Positions 1-6,922 of a DNA stretch of 21,558 bases are shown one piece after another. A model generated the notes under the pieces. It was not told the origin of the DNA and made no database searches. It was given only the letters and a program-made list of their open reading frames with translations. The position numbers were made by a program, and so were the translations under genes. The first letter of the stretch is position 1, and every line of letters starts with the position of its first letter. Source of the DNA: an archaeon (lineage in GTDB: Archaea; B1Sed10-29; JAJSAI01); assembly GCA_024274695.1 (NCBI GenBank), contig JAJSAI010000015.1, forward strand, positions 1 through 21,558. The letters run 5' to 3'.

Positions 1-207
1 CACTTTTTCAGCATCAGAAGCTATCTGGCCCGCGGCCCTGTGCGCCACGACATCCTCCTTGCCCTCGTCCGTTTTCTCGGCAGCCGTGAAAACCACGAGA
101 CACTCTTCTACCCTCTGCTCTTTTCCCTTGATTTCCTCGGCCGCTTTCAGGGCTTTTTCCTTGGCCTTGAAGTTTATGTAGTCCGCGTGCACCAGCAGCA
201 GCCTCAT
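1..207 (-). CDS. thrS: Threonyl-tRNA synthetase, N-terminal editing domain (5' part only)
   Basis: The first 69 codons of a minus-strand gene that leaves the window at base 1. The protein opens MRLLLVHADYINFKAKEKAL and continues with LVVFTAAEKTDEGKEDVV. This matches the archaeal threonyl-tRNA synthetase editing domain, a D-aminoacyl-tRNA-deacylase-like fold that removes serine wrongly attached to tRNA(Thr); the family usually opens with a 'MR(v/l)LLIH(a/s)DYI' strand. The catalytic, tRNA-binding and anticodon domains would lie beyond the edge. The ATG at 207 is preceded by GGGTG (216-220) at 8-base spacing, a modest ribosome binding site. No TATA box is visible in the 45-base gap to the upstream gene, so co-transcription with the EF-Tu-domain-like gene (253-498) is likely. 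The family call is firm; that the rest of the gene is intact is assumed. Confidence 0.9.
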   Translation of the reverse strand, partial: MRLLLVHADYINFKAKEKALKAAEEIKGKEQRVEECLVVFTAAEKTDEGKEDVVAHRAAGQIASDAEKV

Positions 208-252
208 GCTTCATGCACCCTTCCCAAGGTCTAGCGTGAAGGAAAAGAGGGA

Positions 253-498
253 TCATTCGAAGGAGTACTCCTTCAGCTGAACGTCTTCTGGGGTGACTCC
301 TTCCACGAGCGCTCCGACCTCCATCCCAGGAGTACCCTCTGGAACATCCTGCCTGTTCACCTGCAGTGACTTCACAGTGGCCTTTTTACCGTCAAAGTCT
401 ATGACGCTCCCTGGCTTGAGCGTGCCTTCTTTTATTCTTGCCGCGATCACGAGACCTACCTTGAGGTTGAACTTTTGGAAGACTTCCAGAACGCCCAT
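253..498 (-). CDS. Stand-alone EF-Tu domain-II-like (translation-barrel) protein
   Basis: An 81-residue protein that is essentially one beta-barrel of the type found as domain II of EF-Tu, EF-1A and IF2. The pattern 'G.V...RI..GTLKPGS.I...GKKATVKSLQV.....PEGTPGMEVGALVEGV..EDV' follows the usual order: entry strand, a turn where the GTPases have L.pGd.i, the VKS(I/L) strand, the G..vG strand and the final gv..(e/d)(d/v) strand. There is no GTPase domain: no P-loop, no NKxD. Small archaeal proteins of this kind are known from genome annotation, with no settled function that I can recall. The ATG at 498 has an excellent Shine-Dalgarno AGGTGAT (504-510) 5 bases upstream and a TATA box at 534-540. 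It probably heads an operon with thrS. A role in translation or tRNA handling is inference. Confidence 0.78.
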   Translation of the reverse strand: MGVLEVFQKFNLKVGLVIAARIKEGTLKPGSVIDFDGKKATVKSLQVNRQDVPEGTPGMEVGALVEGVTPEDVQLKEYSFE

Positions 499-503
499 CC
501 ACT

Positions 504-540
504 ATCACCTGCAGGATTTTACTCTGCATGAGCATATAAA
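504..540 (-). promoter_or_regulatory. TATA box and Shine-Dalgarno of the EF-Tu-like gene / thrS unit
   Basis: On the minus strand, TTTATAT (534-540) is centred 39 bases before the ATG at 498, which puts the start of transcription near 511. AGGTGAT (504-510) matches the archaeal 16S rRNA 3' end. The predicted leader is only about 13 bases. Confidence 0.55.
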
Positions 541-563
541 GGTTTTGCGCTGCCTGCAAACGC

Positions 564-571
564 ATAAAAAG
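564..571 (+). promoter_or_regulatory. TATA box of the 595 gene; leaderless spacing
   Basis: ATAAAAAG is centred about 27 bases before the ATG at 595. Archaeal transcription usually starts 25-27 bases after the box centre, so the mRNA would begin at or next to the start codon. No Shine-Dalgarno sequence is present, which agrees with this. Confidence 0.5.
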
Positions 572-594
572 GTATTCTGATAAAGACTTTTTGT

Positions 595-897
595 ATGAGC
601 ATCCTCAGACCAAAGAAGGAGAAAAAACACCCCTTTTTCGTGAAAAGGCTTTCTGAAAAGATTCCTGGAAAGAGGGAATGGTCTAAGGAGTACTCTCTCT
701 TGCTCGAAAAGGCGCGGGCAGAGGGGCTCAGGCACAGGGTCCCGAAGAAACTGGTTGAAGAGTTTCTTGAAAGCGTCCGGCTCATTGACCAGGGGGAAAG
801 CCTGGAGAAGGTCATAAACCGGCTCAAGCAGAAGGGGATAAACGACCCGAGGATGTTCAGGGTCCTCGCAGAGAGGGCTGAGAAAAGAGGAGAATAA
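595..897 (+). CDS. Small basic helical protein of unknown function
   Basis: A 100-residue protein that I do not recognise. It is rich in Lys, Arg and Glu. The N-terminal third is very basic (RPKKEKKHP near residues 5-13), followed by amphipathic helical stretches such as VPKKLVEEFLESVRLI (about 49-64) and SLEKVINRLKQKGIND. There are no cysteines, no signal peptide and no membrane segment, so it should be cytoplasmic. The charge pattern would suit a nucleic-acid- or ribosome-binding protein, but that is only inference. It is transcribed away from the EF-Tu-like/thrS unit, with both TATA boxes lying in the 96-base gap between them, and it converges with the radical SAM gene, 15 bases separating the two ends. 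The start is supported by the TATA box at leaderless distance. Codon pattern and tight packing argue that it is real. Confidence 0.7.
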   Translation: MSILRPKKEKKHPFFVKRLSEKIPGKREWSKEYSLLLEKARAEGLRHRVPKKLVEEFLESVRLIDQGESLEKVINRLKQKGINDPRMFRVLAERAEKRGE

Positions 898-912
898 AAG
901 GGGTCTGAGCCC

Positions 913-2499
913 TCATTTCTGGTGTTCTCTGCACCACTTGCACAGCTTCAGGTGCTCTTCCATGTTAATGTTTCTCTTGTACTTCTCGTCCTCCAGCTTG
1001 TGGCCGACCCTTTTCTCGTACTCTTCTGCTGGGATTGAGTACTGTTCCTGGACCTTGTCCCTGTACTCGTGCGGCAGGACGTTGAACGCGCAGAATGGCA
1101 CGATCCTGCCGTCAGGCTGGATGTAGTGTATGGTGCACCTTTCCACCCTGTGCACGTCGTAGTTGTACGGGTCCTGGAAGTGCATCATGCCCACGAACAG
1201 CGTCTTGTAGTGGAATTCTCCCAGGGCTTTGTAGTCGTGCTTCACGAGCGCGTTGAACAACAGCCTGCCCAGGCTGAGGCCCTTAGGCGCTTTCTCTTTG
1301 TCTATGAAAGAGTTTATCTTGAGCAGGAGCTTTGCTCCCGTGAGGTACTTGTTGGACCCTGACCTCATTTCTTCCGCTCTTTCGTTCAGGTACTCTAGGA
1401 AGCCGTCAACGTCAAAGAACTCGGGCATCGCGACTATCCTGCCGTTGTCATTGAACAAATATGTGGCCATCCCGCACGCGAAGTGGTTGGTGAGCTTGTA
1501 CTGCTGTTTTTTGGTGAACGCTTCCACGAAGTTGGTGACTGCGTACGTGCTCGGGATCGGGAAGAAGTCGTCTTCCGTGAGCTCCCAGTCCTCGGGCACC
1601 TGCTCTACTATCTTGTGTATAACATCAGGGATCGTGATCCTCTGTTTCTCTCTTTCTGTTCTGGGCATCTGGCCGACGAGGGACACTGGCTGGTAGTCAA
1701 CTCCCCTTACTATGTCCATGTTCTCAACAGCGAACTGGAGGATGTCCCCTATCTCGTGATCGTTCACTCCCCGGATGACGGTGGGCACGAGCACGACCCC
1801 CAGCCCTGCCTTCCTGAGGTTGTTCAGGGCCAGGGGGACCTCGTAGTGGTTCTTGGGGTTCGTCTGGGGACTGACCCCGTCAAAGGACATGTACACAGTG
1901 TTAACCCCTGCTTCCCTCACCTGCTTGGCTAGGTCCGGCTTGAACGCCAGGTTTATTCCGTTCGTGTTAAGCTGCACGTGAGTGAACCCCTCTTCTCTTG
2001 CTATGCGGATTATGTCAATAAGGTCTTCCCTGAGGGTGGGTTCTCCTCCTGTCAGTTGTATTGCGGTCGGGGGCACGGGCTTTTCCGCCCTGAGTATCCT
2101 GAACATCTCCCTTATTTTCTCAAGCGAAGGCTCGTAAACGGGATTCCCTTTTTTAGCGTAGAAGAAGCAGTACCAGCATGAGAGGTCGCACCTGTTGGTC
2201 ACGGCGATGTTCGCAAGGTTCGTGTGGGTCTTGTGCCTCTTGCACAAGCCGCAGTCGTGAGGGCAGTTTTCTCCAGTGTTCCTCACGTTAGGGTTCATCA
2301 CGCCCTGCCAGCCGTCAACCTTGTACTGTTCTGCCTTGTGGTACATGTTAGCGTCGGACCAGTACACTTCCTCGAACTTCCCGTGTTCAGGGCACTCTTT
2401 TCTTATGAATATTTTTCCGTCCCGCTCGAAAACCTCTGCGGGCAGGGTCTTGTAACACTCTGGGCAAATAGAATGTGTTTTCTCGAGCACTACTTCCAT
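913..2499 (-). CDS. Radical SAM enzyme of the MJ0619 / tetraether lipid synthase (Tes) type
   Basis: A 528-residue protein. The radical SAM signature CX3CX2C is C104-C108-C111, followed by the SAM-binding GGEP at 151-154. In front of it lie an N-terminal Cys pair with a third Cys (C12, C15, C36; rubredoxin-like spacing) and an extra cluster motif C79-x3-C83-x2-C86 in 'NCPHDCGLCKRHKTHT'. This arrangement directly before 'VTNRC' is typical of the MJ0619 family. C-terminal cysteines (CTIHYIQPDGRIVPFC; C520 and C523) could bind another iron-sulfur cluster. Family members include Tes, which joins the phytanyl chains of two archaeal lipids to make membrane-spanning tetraethers, and MJ0619 was also proposed to methylate a pterin. 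The substrate cannot be read from sequence; Tes is the favoured guess. The ATG at 2499 has GGAGGT 8 bases upstream and its own TATA box. Confidence 0.78.
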   Translation of the reverse strand: MEVVLEKTHSICPECYKTLPAEVFERDGKIFIRKECPEHGKFEEVYWSDANMYHKAEQYKVDGWQGVMNPNVRNTGENCPHDCGLCKRHKTHTNLANIAVTNRCDLSCWYCFFYAKKGNPVYEPSLEKIREMFRILRAEKPVPPTAIQLTGGEPTLREDLIDIIRIAREEGFTHVQLNTNGINLAFKPDLAKQVREAGVNTVYMSFDGVSPQTNPKNHYEVPLALNNLRKAGLGVVLVPTVIRGVNDHEIGDILQFAVENMDIVRGVDYQPVSLVGQMPRTEREKQRITIPDVIHKIVEQVPEDWELTEDDFFPIPSTYAVTNFVEAFTKKQQYKLTNHFACGMATYLFNDNGRIVAMPEFFDVDGFLEYLNERAEEMRSGSNKYLTGAKLLLKINSFIDKEKAPKGLSLGRLLFNALVKHDYKALGEFHYKTLFVGMMHFQDPYNYDVHRVERCTIHYIQPDGRIVPFCAFNVLPHEYRDKVQEQYSIPAEEYEKRVGHKLEDEKYKRNINMEEHLKLCKWCREHQK

Positions 2500-2507
2500 C
2501 TCACACT

Positions 2508-2553
2508 ACCTCCGAACAAAGCCAAGGAAAAGAGTGGAAAAGAGTTTTTTAAA
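2508..2553 (-). promoter_or_regulatory. TATA box and strong Shine-Dalgarno of the radical SAM gene
   Basis: On the minus strand TTTAAAAA (2546-2553) is centred 50 bases before the ATG at 2499, and GGAGGT (2508-2513) sits 8 bases before it. The TATA-like box overlaps the stop codon of the upstream surface-protein gene (2549-2551), so the two same-strand genes probably have separate promoters despite a gap of only 49 bases. Confidence 0.5.
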
Positions 2554-5500
2554 GGGTTTTGTTGCTCCTGCCGCAACAGACCGCGAACAGGGCGAGGGCG
2601 AACAGGAACGCGGTCAGGAGCGCGTCGTACCCTGGAGCGCTGACGACGGTCGTTGCCCCGGTGGTGCCCGTTGTTATGGAGCTTCCTCCCAGGAGTATTG
2701 GAGACAGGCTTGAAACGTTAGCCTGTATGCTGTTAGCGTTGGTGTCCAGGCTTCCTGCGACGGTCACCTCCTCCCAGGTCGCTCCGTTCCAGTGGTACAC
2801 CTTGAGGCTGTTCTCGCTAACTCCCGCCGCGCTGAGCTCCGCGTCAGTATAGTATATTGTTATCAGCGCCCCTCCACCGCCGTCGTTGATGACGTCAAAG
2901 TACTTTACGGCGGTGACAGGAGGCGTGACTCCTGTTGGGTTATAAGACCCGAGGACTGCTATGCTGGCATTACCCGCGGCGGTAAAGTTGGCTTCTATGA
3001 CTCCCGTTATGTTCAGCGTGCCTCCTGCTGAAACCGTCGCGTTAACATACTGGCTGGCAGTGTAGAATGTGTCCGATGCTGAAGCGCACGAACCGCAGTC
3101 GTTGCACATCGTGACATTGTACGAGTACTGTGTTCCAGGGGACAGCCCAGAGCACGAGACAGTGGCAGTGCCCGCTGCAGGGGACGTGTCCTGAGTGCAC
3201 AGGTTTCCGTTCACGTACACGGTGTAGTTTGCGGTTATACTGGACACTCCTATGTCAAGCCAGAGGGTGTCGTTCGAGACTGTGTTCACTGAAACAGCTG
3301 TTGAAACGCTTGGCGTTGGACAGAGCACGGTTATGCTCGTGTTTGTTGAGTTTGTGTTCCCTCCTGAGTCAGTACAGAGCGCCCAAGCGTAAGCGCTGTC
3401 AGGTGTTAACACTGTGTAGTTGTACTCCCATGTCCCGTTGGTACTGTTACCAGAGACCAGGGACATGTTGCCCACGGGCGTCCCGTTCCAGTAGAATTCA
3501 CATGAGAGCACACCGTAGTCGTCGGTCACGTTAACCCGGAAGGCGGTTGTTGAACCGTACGTTGCTGTGGTCGGCAGAAGTCCTGGCACCTGCGGTGGGT
3601 TAACGTCGGACGGGGCGGTGAGAGAGTAGACTTCTTTCATGCCGTAGTCTCTTGAAACCTTTATGTTGGAGATATTGAATTTTGCCTCCAGCTGCACGTA
3701 GGCGTCTACAAGGGCGGACACGCCCACGGTTATGTTCACGTTCTTGCAGTAGAACGGGTAGTTGGAAGCTGACGTCCACCCGCCTTTTGACGTGTTCCAG
3801 CAGTATACCGCGGCCCCGTTGTGCAGGTCCATTCCTAGCAGCGCGTCAGGCACGTAGTCTCCGTCAAAGTCAAGGAACCTGACGTCCCCGTTGTTGCTGC
3901 CCGTCTCCGCAGATGTGGCGTTACCGTAGGCGATGACCATCTCGCCGGATCCTACCGACGGGGTCACAGCGTAGTCGTAGTAGTTGCTCCAGAAGTTGTT
4001 CGTGTCGTAGTCGTCTGAGGAGGAGTACTCTCCGGCTTGTATTCCTCCTCCGACCGTGACAGTTCTTGCTTCAAGGGTCTTGCCGGTCTCGTTCCTGGTC
4101 ATGCTCGCCGAGATGTTGTACCCTATCCTCATGCTGGACATGTTTGAGATTACTATGTTCTCTACTGGGAACAGGAACTCTCTTCCTGACGCGCTCACCC
4201 ACACGGGTTGCATGTTGTTTCCGTTGGCCAGCGAGTACCTGAGGCTGTACGGCTGCCAGTTGTTGTTAGAATCCCTGTAGAATGTTTCCAGCTGCGCGGT
4301 GGACACCCTGATCATGAAGTCAGGATAGTAGTCCCCGTTGAAGTCAAAGTACCTCTCCTGCTGGTCAGCAGAGTTTATGTAGAATATCAGCATGCCGTGG
4401 TTTGATTTCGCGTACTCTGTCGCTGTCCAGTACCCGTTAGTGTCGTAGTCGTCTGCAGACGTGTACTCAGAGTAGTTTCCGTCAAAGACATAGTCTGAGA
4501 TTGTGAGTGACTCTGATGAGACGTTTGAGATCCAGGTAAAGTTCGCGAAAGACGAGCTAATCCCAGAGGTTGACCAGCCAGGGATAATGTTTCCTGTGAT
4601 GTTGTATGTTCCTGAGTCAACCTCGTAGGTGCTCCCTGTAACGCTCGTGTCATCATAGGTGTAATTGAACCACGCGTTCTTTGTTATCACGTGCCCGCCG
4701 TAGTCAGTAAAGTACCCTTCAATGAAGTAGTCCTCAAACTGCGGGTAGCACGACGCGAACACAAAGTACGGGGCTATCCCTGTTTCCTGCGGGCATGATC
4801 CGTACTTTGTTGAGGTGCTTTCGTTCCACGTCTGGTACCACTGGAAGTCAAGGGTCTCCGCGCCGAAGTTGTACCCTGACGCGAGGGTGTTCCCAGCATC
4901 ATCCACAACGTCTGAGATCATGGTCACCTGGAGTCCAGGCAGGGGCTTGTAACCGTCAGTTGTTTTGACAACGTGGTCAACAAGCCAACTCTGCTCGAAC
5001 ATGTGCGGCTGGGTTGACCCGTTCTGCAGGAAGAAGTCGTTGTTGTTGACGAGGTCAGTGTAGTTAGTGCCCCCTTCTGCGCCGAGCTCGTACCCTATGG
5101 CCTGCACCGCTGTAGAGTCGGTTATGAAAACGTTGCCGTCTACCACTACACCTGTTATGTTCCTGTGGTTCATTGCAGGATACCCGTTAACCTCCAGCAC
5201 GAGGGCGTTGTCCCCTGTGGAGTTTATCTCGTTGTTGGAGATCAGGATGTTCCCTGAAGAGGCTCCCTGGGAGACAAGGAGCACGTGAACGGTGACTCCA
5301 GGGCTCCCGAGAGTGTTTGACTCAAGGTATACGTTGGACGAGTCGTATATGCTGAGAAGGTCTCCTGTGGCGGTTGATGTCGCCACAGCGCGTGTGTTGT
5401 TGAGCACGAAGTACTGGGAGCCTTTCACGTTAAGAGCATCAATGTTGAGTACTGAGTCCTTGATCTCCGCCAGACCGAAGACGGTCATTACCTTCGTGTA

Positions 5501-6367
5501 CGTGGCTGAGGAGGATATAGTACTCCCATCATACATCTTCAGGCTCCCGCCGCTCCTGACCGTGAGGTACGCTCCTCCGAGCGAGATGTCAGTGTTTATC
5601 AGCGTGAGCGTGCCTGCTGAAACCACCATGTTCTGGGCAGGGTTTACAGCAGTGTTCTGGCATACGGTGTCCGCGTCTATAATCCAGTCTCCCACCCCGG
5701 AGTATGTTGATCCAGTACACCCGCTGGGTATTGTAAGGGTTTCAACAGCGGATATTGAGGAGTTGGGCCACATGTAAAACGGGGCTGGGGGGAGAAGGTC
5801 AACGGTTGTGTTGTACGCGGTGATGTTAGCTTTCCAGCTTCCGACAGCAAGCCCGGAAACGTCTATGGCCACTTCTGCACGCGCAGTCGTGTCAGCGGAG
5901 GTCACGGTCATGGCCCGCACTGGATAACCGTTGCAGGTCGTGGAAACCGATCCGAGAGAGTCCCCTGAGATTACGGTGTCCCACGCGTTTGAGGAGTAGT
6001 TGTAACAGTATACCCAGACACCGTGATTTCCTGAGGAGTTCTTCTGTATCCTCAGGGCAAGGTCAGCGGTACCGTTTGAGTTCAGGTCAATAAGCCTCAT
6101 CACGTTATACACTGTGGGCGGTGTTGAGTTCTCGCCCAGGAACACCCTTATTTTGAGGGTCTTGTACGCGGCATAGTCCTGGCCCCCGTCACTAGCGTAG
6201 ACAGGGGATCCGGACGCGTCAGTGTAGACCACCTGGTCCGCGGAGAGGTACTCTGACGGGCTTGCGTCAACAGCAGCAGAGTCCCTGTAGTTCAAGGTCA
6301 TCGCACCCGCCAGGGGAACAAACACCATTGCGGCAAAAAGGATGAACAGGGCTTTTGTCAGCTTCAT
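2549..6367 (-). CDS. Large exported multidomain surface protein with VVSAPGYD C-terminal anchor
   Basis: A 1272-residue protein. Residues 1-22 form a signal peptide (MKLTKALFILFAAMVFVPLAGA). A calcium-loop-bearing module occurs at about 38-185, 630-760 and 778-905; each carries a Dx[DN]x[DN]xxxD loop (94-102, 675-683, 833-841). Between copies one and two are a right-handed beta-helix (about 210-460) and a segment starting 'GYKPLPGLQVT' that resembles a carboxypeptidase-regulatory-like fold. After copy three come Ig/fibronectin-like domains, then a module with 'ITIYYTDAELSAAGV' and 'SLKVYHWNGATWEEV' of the kind that precedes archaeal CTERM anchors. The end (1241-1272) is VVSAPGYD, a hydrophobic stretch and CCGRSNK. 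Many N-x-S/T sequons suggest glycosylation. The start has GGAGGT 8 bases upstream. It is probably an S-layer-associated or adhesive protein; its ligand is unknown. Confidence 0.85.
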   Translation of the reverse strand: MKLTKALFILFAAMVFVPLAGAMTLNYRDSAAVDASPSEYLSADQVVYTDASGSPVYASDGGQDYAAYKTLKIRVFLGENSTPPTVYNVMRLIDLNSNGTADLALRIQKNSSGNHGVWVYCYNYSSNAWDTVISGDSLGSVSTTCNGYPVRAMTVTSADTTARAEVAIDVSGLAVGSWKANITAYNTTVDLLPPAPFYMWPNSSISAVETLTIPSGCTGSTYSGVGDWIIDADTVCQNTAVNPAQNMVVSAGTLTLINTDISLGGAYLTVRSGGSLKMYDGSTISSSATYTKVMTVFGLAEIKDSVLNIDALNVKGSQYFVLNNTRAVATSTATGDLLSIYDSSNVYLESNTLGSPGVTVHVLLVSQGASSGNILISNNEINSTGDNALVLEVNGYPAMNHRNITGVVVDGNVFITDSTAVQAIGYELGAEGGTNYTDLVNNNDFFLQNGSTQPHMFEQSWLVDHVVKTTDGYKPLPGLQVTMISDVVDDAGNTLASGYNFGAETLDFQWYQTWNESTSTKYGSCPQETGIAPYFVFASCYPQFEDYFIEGYFTDYGGHVITKNAWFNYTYDDTSVTGSTYEVDSGTYNITGNIIPGWSTSGISSSFANFTWISNVSSESLTISDYVFDGNYSEYTSADDYDTNGYWTATEYAKSNHGMLIFYINSADQQERYFDFNGDYYPDFMIRVSTAQLETFYRDSNNNWQPYSLRYSLANGNNMQPVWVSASGREFLFPVENIVISNMSSMRIGYNISASMTRNETGKTLEARTVTVGGGIQAGEYSSSDDYDTNNFWSNYYDYAVTPSVGSGEMVIAYGNATSAETGSNNGDVRFLDFDGDYVPDALLGMDLHNGAAVYCWNTSKGGWTSASNYPFYCKNVNITVGVSALVDAYVQLEAKFNISNIKVSRDYGMKEVYSLTAPSDVNPPQVPGLLPTTATYGSTTAFRVNVTDDYGVLSCEFYWNGTPVGNMSLVSGNSTNGTWEYNYTVLTPDSAYAWALCTDSGGNTNSTNTSITVLCPTPSVSTAVSVNTVSNDTLWLDIGVSSITANYTVYVNGNLCTQDTSPAAGTATVSCSGLSPGTQYSYNVTMCNDCGSCASASDTFYTASQYVNATVSAGGTLNITGVIEANFTAAGNASIAVLGSYNPTGVTPPVTAVKYFDVINDGGGGALITIYYTDAELSAAGVSENSLKVYHWNGATWEEVTVAGSLDTNANSIQANVSSLSPILLGGSSITTGTTGATTVVSAPGYDALLTAFLFALALFAVCCGRSNKTL
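3653..4480 (-). repeat. Tandem pair of a protein module with Dx(N/D)GDYxPD loop
   Basis: Inside the 1272-residue surface protein, residues about 630-760 and 778-905 align. Both begin 'EY(T/S)S(A/S)DDYDTN' followed by a W, both have a strand 'G(M/E)(L/M)(I/V)' and both carry a D-F-(N/D)-G-D-Y-x-P-D loop about 45 residues in. At DNA level the stretch encoding DDYDTN is nearly the same in the two copies, which points to duplication. The loop spacing D-x-[DN]-x-D suits calcium binding. Confidence 0.7.
5813..6256 (-). repeat. Diverged N-terminal copy of the same surface-protein module
   Basis: Residues about 38-185 carry 'SEYLSADQVVYTD', a loop D94-L-N-S-N-G-T-A-D102 and 'VWVYCYNYSSNAW'. These parallel 'SEYTSADDYDTN', the DFNGDYYPD loop, and 'AVYCWNTSKGGW' of the two downstream copies. 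The similarity is weak but runs in the same order. Confidence 0.5.
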
Positions 6368-6375
6368 GACTCACA

Positions 6376-6418
6376 ACCTCCGATCTGGGTCTTTACAAAA
6401 CAAGACAGGATTTATAAA
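6376..6418 (-). promoter_or_regulatory. TATA box and Shine-Dalgarno of the 1272-residue surface protein
   Basis: TTTATAAA (6411-6418) is centred 47 bases before the ATG at 6367, predicting transcription from about 6388. GGAGGT (6376-6381) lies 8 bases before the ATG. Confidence 0.6.
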
Positions 6419-6440
6419 CATAGCGGTCTAACACAACCCT

Positions 6441-6467
6441 TATATATTTTTGTTGCTAAAACAACAA
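6441..6467 (+). promoter_or_regulatory. TATA box and TTGTTG/CAACAA inverted repeat before the 150-residue protein gene
   Basis: TATATATT (6441-6448) is centred about 25 bases before the ATG at 6470, so the mRNA should be leaderless. Between the box and the start lies an inverted repeat, TTGTTG (6450-6455) and CAACAA (6462-6467). AACAA (6466-6470) can also pair with TTGTT (6476-6480) across the start codon. An operator in this place would block transcription initiation. The natural candidate binder is the TrmB-like regulator encoded in the same unit; that is inference. Confidence 0.5.
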
Positions 6468-6469
6468 CA

Positions 6470-6922
6470 ATGGGGTTGTTAAGAGCGCCTCCCAGGGAAA
6501 AGATCCTGGAAGCACTTTCATGCATTGCTGACGGCAGGATACTCGTGTCAGGTAACAGGGCAAAAGTGCTGTCCAGCACTGGAGAAAGGGAATACGAGGT
6601 GGAAATAATTGAGGAAGATAACAGGGTTAAGAGCACTGATCCAGCCACCAGGTGGCAGCACTACTACGGTTATCCTGTGATCGCGCTGCTCATGGAAAAG
6701 GGGATCATAAGCTTTGATCCTGAAGTAGCAGAGTACCTTAAGGGAATCCCCTGGAGAAGGTGGAATGAGGAGAACAAGAAAAAGCATGGCAGAGAATACC
6801 ACGAGGCCTCGTTCCAGCAGGCCCTAAGGCTTGCCAAGGAAAGGGGAGCAGACCCTGGGAGGATAAAGAAGTTTGTTGAAAAAGTCCTGGCAGAACTTGA
6901 CCAACTGGGGATGAGAGCATGA
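6470..6922 (+). CDS. Conserved-looking protein of unknown function, co-translated with a TrmB-like regulator
   Basis: A 150-residue protein that I do not recognise. The first 50 residues look like a small beta-rich unit (ADGRILVSGNRAKVLSST, then YEVEIIEEDNRV). A distinctive core 'RWQHYYGYPVIALLMEKG' (about 62-79) is followed by 'YLKGIPWRRWNEENKKKHG' and two amphipathic helices to the end. There are no cysteines and no signal peptide. The aromatic core suggests a structured cytoplasmic protein, possibly ligand- or nucleic-acid-binding, but I assign no function. Its stop overlaps the next start as ATGA (6919-6922), so it is probably translated together with the regulator. The start is fixed by the TATA box at leaderless distance. 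Confidence 0.8.
   Translation: MGLLRAPPREKILEALSCIADGRILVSGNRAKVLSSTGEREYEVEIIEEDNRVKSTDPATRWQHYYGYPVIALLMEKGIISFDPEVAEYLKGIPWRRWNEENKKKHGREYHEASFQQALRLAKERGADPGRIKKFVEKVLAELDQLGMRA

Noticed and set aside
14-256. An 80-codon minus-strand open frame over the thrS start
   Set aside because: It is in a different frame from the clear threonyl-tRNA synthetase editing domain that begins at 207, and its composition (Gly/Arg-rich, no fold) is that of a shadow frame.
899-913. Small inverted repeat AGGG...CCCT between convergent genes as a terminator
   Set aside because: A four-base stem without a T-run is expected by chance.
1253-1696. Plus-strand open frame of 147 codons opposite the radical SAM gene
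   Set aside because: It is wholly antisense to a gene with conserved catalytic motifs, has no start signals, and its serine/leucine-rich text is what antisense of such coding gives.
5292-5777. Plus-strand open frame of 161 codons opposite the giant surface protein
   Set aside because: It lies entirely antisense to the beta-helix region, has no TATA box or ribosome binding site and shows no recognisable motif.
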